Below are positions 1 to 4,745 of a DNA stretch of 5,849 nt, one piece after another. Numbering within the stretch: the first letter of the stretch is position 1; the number at the start of each line of letters is the position of its first letter. Source of the stretch: JBOGXF01 sp050694275. Its GTDB lineage: Bacteria; Actinomycetota; CADDZG01; WHSQ01. Position numbers and translations under genes: made by a program. The notes beneath the pieces were generated by a model. That model had not been told where the DNA came from, did no database searches, and saw only the letters and a list, made by a program, of their open reading frames with translations. The stretch lies in the NCBI GenBank assembly GCA_050694275.1, contig JBOGXF010000076.1, positions 1 through 5,849 on the forward strand, written 5' to 3'.

Positions 1-43
1 GCTAGCATGCAATGCTGGCCGACGCGAGCCAGCTGGGGCTGCG
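1..43. other. Left-edge non-coding sequence
   Basis: This short stretch lies downstream of the oxidoreductase stop codon. Apart from the hairpin noted separately and short palindromes (GCTAGC at 1-6, GCATGC at 5-10), nothing is recognisable. No reading frame here can be tied to a gene. Confidence 0.5.
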
Positions 44-45
44 TC
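21..45 (-). terminator. Possible hairpin at the 3' end of the oxidoreductase gene
   Basis: Inverted repeat GACGC-g-AGCC / GGCT-GCGTC: nine base pairs, one bulged G, and a six-base loop (AGCTGG). It overlaps the first two stop-codon bases (in minus-strand order) of the minus-strand oxidoreductase gene (stop at 44-46). The position suits a transcription end signal or mRNA 3' protecting hairpin. There is no T-run after it on the minus strand, so it is not a standard intrinsic terminator. Confidence 0.3.
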
Positions 46-2269
46 AAGCGGGGGATCGATTCTGATCGACGACCTCGGCACCGTCCTCGGGCGCCAGCGA
101 CCAATCCTCGGCCATCAGCTCCTGACGGAACGCCTTCAGGTCGACCAACGCACCCGCGCGGATGCTCTCCTGCGCGGCGAACATGCACAAGGTGGCCAAT
201 GAAGCGTCCTCCCAACCGAGCAGGTTGTTCGATTCACCGCGGATCGCCTTGACGAACTCCTGCAGCTCCTCGGCATGGCCCATCGACTTTCGGAGACCGA
301 AACCTTGTTTGCCCACCCGTCGACCGTGGAGGGTGAGCTTGGCGAAATCGTCGAGGACGGCCACCTGACCCCGGGCCAGAACCATGAGGCGTTCCCTTGG
401 GAAGTGAGCGGCGCCGCTCTCGTTGAAAACGATGTTCGCGACGGCGCCGTCGTAGTGCAGGGTGATAGCGAAGTTGCAGAGCGTCCGCAGGTCGTCAGGA
501 GTCTCCCCGAGCGCGCGAGCCGTTACCGAGATGGGCCGCTTACCAACGAGCAAGTGGCACAAGTCGATGAAGTGCTCACCCTCCGTAACGAGCCGGCCAC
601 CGCCTTCGATCGGGTCGAGCGTCCAATGATCAGCCGGAACGAAGGGCTGGGTGATCGTGTACTCGACATAATCGACCGCGCCGTCGATCGCGTCGCAGAG
701 CGTCTTCACCATCGGGGAGTACCGCCGGTTGAGCCCGAGCGTGAAGAGGACCGGACGCTCTTCCATAGTCTTTAGCACATCGCGGAAATCCTCGAGGCGG
801 GTGACCATCGGCTTCTCAACAAAGATCGCCTTTTTGGCCTCGATCGCCTTACAAAGGTGCTCGTAGTGCTCGGGCTGACTCGAGCAAATGAGCACCCCGT
901 CGGTTCCCGGATCGTTCATGACTTCGTCGACGTCGGTCGTGATCAGTGTGGCGCCGAGACTCTCCGCGACGACGGCAGCGTTGCGGGCGGTAGCGGAGGC
1001 GATGGCCCGCAGCTCGACGTCGCGGATCGCTCGGAGGTTGGGTAGGTGCTTGCTGAGGACTTGGTTGCCGAAACCGATGAGGGAGAGCCCGACCTTCCCG
1101 GCGCGCTTTGGCCGAGGAGCGATATCGACGGTAGGTCTCGTGTCTGGATCGGATCCGTACGAGATGAGGGCGGCCACGCCGGGGAGGGTGCCCAGGCGGA
1201 TGGCGTCGAACGCCTCCTGGGCGTTGTCAACGTCGTAGACGCCAGCGATCAGCGGCTCGAGCAAGATGGCTCCCGAGGAGACCAACCTGATGAACTCCTC
1301 GAGGTTGCGCTTCTCCGTCCAGCGGACGTAGCCGAACGGGTAGTCGATCCGGCCCTTCTCGTATCCTATGTGGTAACTCCCAGGTCCGTACGCCCTCGAG
1401 TATCGGAGGTCGATCTCCCGGTAGAGGAAGTTCCTCGGATGGATGTCGAGGCGAACATAGCCCACGAGGACGACTCGGCCTTGCCGGCGCGTGATCTCCA
1501 TTGCTGAGTTGATAATCTCGGGGGAGTCGGAGCTCGCGCAAATTATCGCCGCATCGACACCGTGTTTACCGGTGAAGTCGAGAACACGCCGCTTCCATTC
1601 TGGGTCGCGAGGGTCGACAACGAGCGAGGCGCCGGCCGATTCGGCCAGCTCATTGGCCTTTGTGTTGATGTCGATGCCCGCGACGACGCAGCCCGCGGCT
1701 AGGGCGATCCTGGCGCAGAGTTGGCCCACGAGCCCGAGTCTATAGACGGCGACGACCTCACCAAGCTGGAGGTCGGCACGGCGAAGCGCTTGGATGGCGA
1801 TGCCCCCCACGGTCACGAATGCCGCGTGACGCAGATCGACATCGGCGGGAACGGGGACCACGTGGTTGATGGCCGGCGCTGCGACCTCGGCGTGCCCTGT
1901 GGCGGCATACGCCACCGGTTGACCGATCTGGAAACCTTCCACGTCCCGACCGAGCCCCAGCACGGTGCCAGCACCGCTGTAGCCGATCTCTCTAGGCGTG
2001 ATCATCTCGTGCCACACGCGCCTGGCCGTCTGGGTGACGCCGGTCGCGAACACGGTTTGCTTCACGACATGGCGCATCCAGGGGTCGGAGATCGTCTGCT
2101 TCACGAACTCGATGGGGGTTTTCGATAGCGTCTCCGTCTCGGTCCCGGAACTGATGAGCGAGTAGTGGCTCTGGATCAGGAGCTGATTCGGCCCGAGATG
2201 GGGCACCGGGAGATCGAGGACTTTGACCCGACCGCGGCGGTCGACCACTCTGCGGAACACCTGCTTCAT
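44..2269 (-). CDS. Bi-domain oxidoreductase: MDR (alcohol dehydrogenase-like) + Gfo/Idh/MocA
   Basis: A 741-residue fusion of two NAD(P)-dependent domains. Residues 1-370 resemble medium-chain dehydrogenases: GYSGAG near 96-101, then a Rossmann segment from about 170 (VAVYRLGLVGQ). No zinc-site GHE motif is visible, so this half is probably not a classical zinc alcohol dehydrogenase. Residues 392-741 are Gfo/Idh/MocA-like: nucleotide-binding GFGNQ at 399-403, the hallmark EKP at 485-487 (Lys486), and a GGGRLVTEGEHFIDL segment with His566 in the substrate domain. Such fusions are known from surface-polysaccharide clusters, often near heparinase-like genes; the sugar substrate is unknown. ATG at 2269 (MKQVFRR) is preferred over a TTG seven codons upstream because it matches where the family begins and has a GGAAGG ten bases upstream; the TTG has no ribosome site. 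Odd feature: Arg177 replaces the first glycine of GxGxxG in the MDR half. Family assignment is secure, function is not. Confidence 0.93.
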   Translation of the reverse strand: MKQVFRRVVDRRGRVKVLDLPVPHLGPNQLLIQSHYSLISSGTETETLSKTPIEFVKQTISDPWMRHVVKQTVFATGVTQTARRVWHEMITPREIGYSGAGTVLGLGRDVEGFQIGQPVAYAATGHAEVAAPAINHVVPVPADVDLRHAAFVTVGGIAIQALRRADLQLGEVVAVYRLGLVGQLCARIALAAGCVVAGIDINTKANELAESAGASLVVDPRDPEWKRRVLDFTGKHGVDAAIICASSDSPEIINSAMEITRRQGRVVLVGYVRLDIHPRNFLYREIDLRYSRAYGPGSYHIGYEKGRIDYPFGYVRWTEKRNLEEFIRLVSSGAILLEPLIAGVYDVDNAQEAFDAIRLGTLPGVAALISYGSDPDTRPTVDIAPRPKRAGKVGLSLIGFGNQVLSKHLPNLRAIRDVELRAIASATARNAAVVAESLGATLITTDVDEVMNDPGTDGVLICSSQPEHYEHLCKAIEAKKAIFVEKPMVTRLEDFRDVLKTMEERPVLFTLGLNRRYSPMVKTLCDAIDGAVDYVEYTITQPFVPADHWTLDPIEGGGRLVTEGEHFIDLCHLLVGKRPISVTARALGETPDDLRTLCNFAITLHYDGAVANIVFNESGAAHFPRERLMVLARGQVAVLDDFAKLTLHGRRVGKQGFGLRKSMGHAEELQEFVKAIRGESNNLLGWEDASLATLCMFAAQESIRAGALVDLKAFRQELMAEDWSLAPEDGAEVVDQNRSPA

Positions 2270-2279
2270 CGGAGGAGTG

Positions 2280-2285
2280 CCTTCC
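2280..2285 (-). promoter_or_regulatory. Ribosome binding site for the oxidoreductase
   Basis: Minus-strand GGAAGG lies ten bases before the ATG at 2269. Spacing is slightly long and the match to the Shine-Dalgarno consensus is partial. It supports ATG 2269 over the TTG at 2290, which has no such site upstream. Confidence 0.4.
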
Positions 2286-2333
2286 CCCAACCGTTCAACG
2301 TGGGAACCTGCAGAATGGATTGTGTGGAGAGGC

Positions 2334-2717
2334 TCAGGAAATCTTGTCGCATACCCACATCCTTGCAGTTCCCACTCGGCGAGCGTTACCCCGAACCACC
2401 GTTCTCACGAAGCGGGTAAGGCCGAAACCATCGATCGTCTCAACCGATCCCCCCCGCGAGTCCTCGAAGCTGTCGTCAACCACACTGATCTCATACAAGT
2501 AAGCCGAGGATCGACGCCATGCAAATGCGCTGGGATCCCCTGACGGACCTGCCTGCGGTTGTTGATCCGCGAGATCGACCCTGACATCCAGCTCAGGCAA
2601 GGCGCCGGCGGATCGACCGACGAACTTGCCGCACAATCGTAAGCGGGTTGGATCGGGGAGGGAGACACAGATCCTGATAGGACGGGCGCCCGCCTCGTCC
2701 TCGGCGGGTACGATCAC
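2334..2717 (-). CDS. Hypothetical protein, possibly beta-rich or a remnant of a larger gene
   Basis: I do not recognise this 127-residue product. The case for coding is moderate. A GTG start at 2717 has GGAG eight bases upstream, third positions favour G/C, and the translation looks more protein-like than the other frames. It shows alternating hydrophobic stretches (RICVSLPDPTRLRL, ELDVRVDLAD, AYLYEISVVDD) suggesting beta strands, then VETIDGFGLTRFVRTVV. No signal peptide, membrane segment or catalytic motif is visible. It ends 64 bases before the oxidoreductase ATG in the same direction, so the two could be co-transcribed. The frame stays open upstream to 2801, overlapping the start of the plus-strand membrane-protein gene, so this may be the degraded 3' end of a longer lost gene. 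A chance open frame in GC-rich DNA is also possible. Confidence 0.35.
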   Translation of the reverse strand: MIVPAEDEAGARPIRICVSLPDPTRLRLCGKFVGRSAGALPELDVRVDLADQQPQAGPSGDPSAFAWRRSSAYLYEISVVDDSFEDSRGGSVETIDGFGLTRFVRTVVRGNARRVGTARMWVCDKIS

Positions 2718-2725
2718 TGGACTCG

Positions 2726-2729
2726 CTCC
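2726..2729 (-). promoter_or_regulatory. Candidate ribosome binding site for the small ORF
   Basis: Minus-strand GGAG sits eight bases before the GTG at 2717. It is short enough to occur by chance and only modestly supports the small ORF being translated. Confidence 0.25.
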
Positions 2730-2771
2730 GACGAGTGTTTCCTCCCCACAACGTTGCCTGGTAGCGCACGA

Positions 2772-3692
2772 ATGAGCCTTCGAACCGTCAACCGCCGGCG
2801 CCTACTCCAAACCACCATCTTGCTAGCGGGCCTCCTGGGTCTGGCGGTGGCCGTGGCGCGCGCCGTCGATGACACGCACGACCAGGTCATGCCCAGCCCC
2901 GGAGCCCTGGCCGTTGCCGCCGTTTTCGGGCTGATCGCGATCCTCACCTCCGGCCGCGCGTGGGTGGTCCTCTTCGCCGACGTGCTCGAGAGTGGAGCCG
3001 AGCGCCTTCAACTCGAAGGCGCCTACTACGTGTCCCAGCTCACCAAATACCTCCCCGGCGGGGGGGTCGTCCAGGCCGCGAGCCAAGTTGGCCTGGCGGC
3101 ATCCCTTGGCGTGCCGCTCGGCCGGGTGGCGCTCGCCTTCCCGGTGTCCGCCGTGGGATCCGTGGCTGCGGGGACGACCCTCGGCGCCGGCCTGGTGCTG
3201 TCTGGAGTGCTCCCCGGCTGGGCGAGAGCCTTGGCGCTGTTAGGGCTCGCTGCGCCGGTGTTCCTTCACCGTCGGCTTATGACGGGAGTGCTGCGCCTCG
3301 CCCGCCGGGCTGTAGGGCGTATCCCCGCTCCCAACCGTCTGCCGAGTCAGCGGAGCATCCTGGTCTACTACGGGTGGGCCATTGCCAGCATCAGCGCCTC
3401 TGCTGCTGCGTACACCGTCCTGCTCCGGTCGCTAACGGGAGAAGCGAACCCGGCCGTGGTCTTTTCCGCCTCTGCCCTGAGTTGGGCAGTCGGGTTCCTC
3501 GTCGTGCCGATTCCGTCCGGTATCGGCATCCGGGAGGCGGTCCTCATTGCCATGATCCCCGGAGTGGGCACCGTCTCGTTGCTCGCCGCGTCGCTCGCGC
3601 AGCGGCTCCTGGCGATCGGAGCCGACGTGGCCGCCGTCGTAACCAACCGGCTCCTCAGGCGTCTCCAGAAACCAGCGGAGCCACAGGAGTAA
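2772..3692 (+). CDS. Lysylphosphatidylglycerol synthase TM / UPF0104 family membrane protein
   Basis: A 306-residue polytopic inner-membrane protein of the family also seen as the N-terminal domain of MprF. No C-terminal aminoacyltransferase domain follows, so lipid lysinylation is not implied. Stand-alone members are common in glycan and glycolipid loci and are suspected of lipid or lipid-linked sugar transport. Hydrophobic segments lie near 11-30, 44-62, 107-145, 151-166, 196-218, 229-245, 253-271 and 280-301. Family signatures are TKYLPGG (91-97) followed by the Q101 region, and PSGIGIREAVL (248-258), equivalent to the usual P-G-G-x-G-x-R-E motif. The ATG at 2772 opens with basic residues (RRR) and then the first membrane helix; a TTG at 2754 adds six residues but is no better supported. 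No clear ribosome site precedes either start, so a leaderless or weakly translated mRNA is possible. It converges on the methyltransferase with a 28-base gap. Confidence 0.92.
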   Translation: MSLRTVNRRRLLQTTILLAGLLGLAVAVARAVDDTHDQVMPSPGALAVAAVFGLIAILTSGRAWVVLFADVLESGAERLQLEGAYYVSQLTKYLPGGGVVQAASQVGLAASLGVPLGRVALAFPVSAVGSVAAGTTLGAGLVLSGVLPGWARALALLGLAAPVFLHRRLMTGVLRLARRAVGRIPAPNRLPSQRSILVYYGWAIASISASAAAYTVLLRSLTGEANPAVVFSASALSWAVGFLVVPIPSGIGIREAVLIAMIPGVGTVSLLAASLAQRLLAIGADVAAVVTNRLLRRLQKPAEPQE

Positions 3693-3720
3693 CAGAGGGA
3701 GATCGTAACCCGCTGACCCA

Positions 3721-4506
3721 CTATCGCGCCGGCTTCTCGAACGCGTAGCCGACCCTCCGTCCGAAATACCCCCACCAGCGAAGAAACCGGAACACCACTT
3801 TCGCCGGCCACCTCACGAAAAATGGATATCCCGGCAGCCACACGTCGGGGGGAGAGATGCTCGAGGCGAAAGCGACTGGCTTCAAGCCCGCCCGCTCCCC
3901 GATCTTCCGAAGCTCGATCGGCGAGAAGAGGTATGCGTAGCCGTAGTGAAGTGTGCTCTCGCGGGTCATCTTCCAGATCCCAGCCGCATAAGGGAAGCAC
4001 CACCGATTGGCCACGGTGACGATGACGTGCCCGCCCGGCCTGGTAGTGCGTGCCATCTCGTCGACCGCCTTTTGCCGCGCCGAGGCGGACGGAATGTGGT
4101 CGAAGGTCGACATCGAGATGGAGAGGTCGAAGGAGTCCTCGTCGAACGGGAGGTCGCAGGCGTCGGCGTACTGGAACGAGAACTTGGCTGCCAAGTTGGG
4201 ATGAAGCTCTTTCTTAAGGCAGGCCTCTGCGGCGTCAAGTGTACGCTGGCTCAGGTCGATGGCCATCCATTGGCCGGCCTTTCGCGCATAATAGAGTTCG
4301 TCGATGGGGAAGGAACAGCCGATGTTGAGGACAGACTTGCCCTCGACACCGACGAATTCCATGAGGGTGTAGTCGCTCCGCAGCTTGGAATACAGATAGG
4401 TGTGCTGGTCGCGTGGGTCGTGCTGCTCGAACTCATCGGCCAGGGCCTCGTACGACGCGATGGCCGCCTGAGAGCGAGATCCGCTGTTGGCCTTGCCTTT
4501 AGCCAT
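3721..4506 (-). CDS. Class I SAM-dependent methyltransferase
   Basis: A 261-residue methyltransferase of the type-11 / UbiE-like group. SAM-fold elements in order: motif I VLNIGCSFPID (59-69), acidic Asp84 ending strand 2 (AIDLS), YADACDLPFDEDSFDLSISM (113-132), TFDHI (134-138) and RPGGHVIVTVANRW (146-159). Motif I is unusual: Asn for the common Asp/Glu and GCSFP where GCGxG is typical. The last 40 residues are rich in W, F and R (FFVRWPAKVVFRFLRWWGYF), suggesting contact with membrane or a lipid-linked substrate. ATG at 4506 (MAKGKANS) is chosen because GAGGAG lies seven bases upstream. Frames starting at 4593 or 4536 would extend it by 29 or 10 residues, but the added residues do not resemble the family. 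The neighbourhood suggests methylation of a sugar or glycan terminus; the acceptor cannot be read from sequence. Confidence 0.9.
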   Translation of the reverse strand: MAKGKANSGSRSQAAIASYEALADEFEQHDPRDQHTYLYSKLRSDYTLMEFVGVEGKSVLNIGCSFPIDELYYARKAGQWMAIDLSQRTLDAAEACLKKELHPNLAAKFSFQYADACDLPFDEDSFDLSISMSTFDHIPSASARQKAVDEMARTTRPGGHVIVTVANRWCFPYAAGIWKMTRESTLHYGYAYLFSPIELRKIGERAGLKPVAFASSISPPDVWLPGYPFFVRWPAKVVFRFLRWWGYFGRRVGYAFEKPAR

Positions 4507-4513
4507 CTCAGGT

Positions 4514-4519
4514 CTCCTC
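4514..4519 (-). promoter_or_regulatory. Ribosome binding site deciding the methyltransferase start
   Basis: Minus-strand GAGGAG, a strong Shine-Dalgarno match, lies seven bases before the ATG at 4506. It decides for a 261-residue product rather than the 290-residue frame that opens at 4593. Confidence 0.75.
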
Positions 4520-4623
4520 ACGTCGAATCCGTCCATGTCCGCCAGGAGGCCCGTGCTCCGCGCCCTTCGCAGTTTTGCATAACACGACAGCACGTCGCGT
4601 CGGGGGAACTGCTGCTAGCCTCC

Positions 4624-4640
4624 GCGCGCTCTCGGCGCGC
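4624..4640 (+). terminator. GC-rich hairpin in the divergent leader
   Basis: GCGCGC / GCGCGC, a six-bp all-GC stem with loop TCTCG, followed on the plus strand by CTTTCC. It lies about 105 bases before the toroid gene start, so it would sit in that gene's 5' leader. It could be a weak terminator, a leader structure or simply GC-rich chance. Confidence 0.2.
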
Positions 4641-4729
4641 CTTTCCGACGAAGTTGGAATCTCCACGCCACGCCTGCGTCCCACTCCAAGTGCCGCGGAC
4701 TGAGCGAGGATGCAACGGGGTCACGAGCC

Positions 4730-4735
4730 GAGGTG
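4730..4735 (+). promoter_or_regulatory. Ribosome binding site for the toroid gene
   Basis: GAGGTG matches the core of the Shine-Dalgarno consensus and lies ten bases before the ATG at 4746. The alternative in-frame ATG at 4710 has a GAGG immediately against the start codon, which is too close, so 4746 is preferred. Confidence 0.55.
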
Positions 4736-4745
4736 GGTGCCGCAG

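Larger units (their letters stand above)
2270..2771. other. Divergent intergenic region between oxidoreductase and UPF0104 gene
   Basis: This 502-base gap separates the minus-strand oxidoreductase from the plus-strand membrane protein, so promoters for both should lie here unless the small minus-strand ORF (2334-2717) heads the oxidoreductase operon. I find no convincing -35/-10 pair, no tandem repeat, no tRNA and no long inverted repeat. Apart from that ORF nothing is recognisable. The plus frame leading into the membrane-protein gene is open from 2643, but the residues before the ATG at 2772 are not membrane-like and do not look coding. Confidence 0.6.
4507..4745. other. Divergent promoter region, methyltransferase / toroid gene
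   Basis: These 239 bases separate two divergently transcribed genes and should hold both promoters. An AT-richer patch at 4571-4583 (around TTTTGCATAAC) is the best candidate promoter core, but no matching -35 element is convincing. The plus frame of the downstream gene is closed by a TGA at 4701. A GC-rich hairpin at 4624-4640 is listed separately. Confidence 0.5.

Noticed and set aside
275..775. 166-residue plus-strand frame
   Set aside because: It lies fully antisense to the Gfo/Idh/MocA half of the oxidoreductase, whose motifs are clear; the translation has no recognisable pattern.
1046..1507. 153-residue plus-strand frame
   Set aside because: Antisense shadow of the oxidoreductase MDR half, expected in GC-rich DNA.
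2270..2290. TTG start extending the oxidoreductase by seven residues
   Set aside because: No ribosome site precedes it; MKQVFRR is a typical start for the family.
2643..2771. Upstream open plus frame before the UPF0104 ATG
   Set aside because: The residues are charged and glycine-rich with no membrane character or good start; likely non-coding.
3002..3022. 8-bp perfect hairpin GCGCCTTC/GAAGGCGC
   Set aside because: Inside the UPF0104 coding region; a short GC-rich stem of this size is expected about once by chance in a window this long.
4507..4593. Upstream extension of the methyltransferase to an ATG at 4593
   Set aside because: The strong GAGGAG before ATG 4506 and the non-family-like extra residues favour the shorter product.
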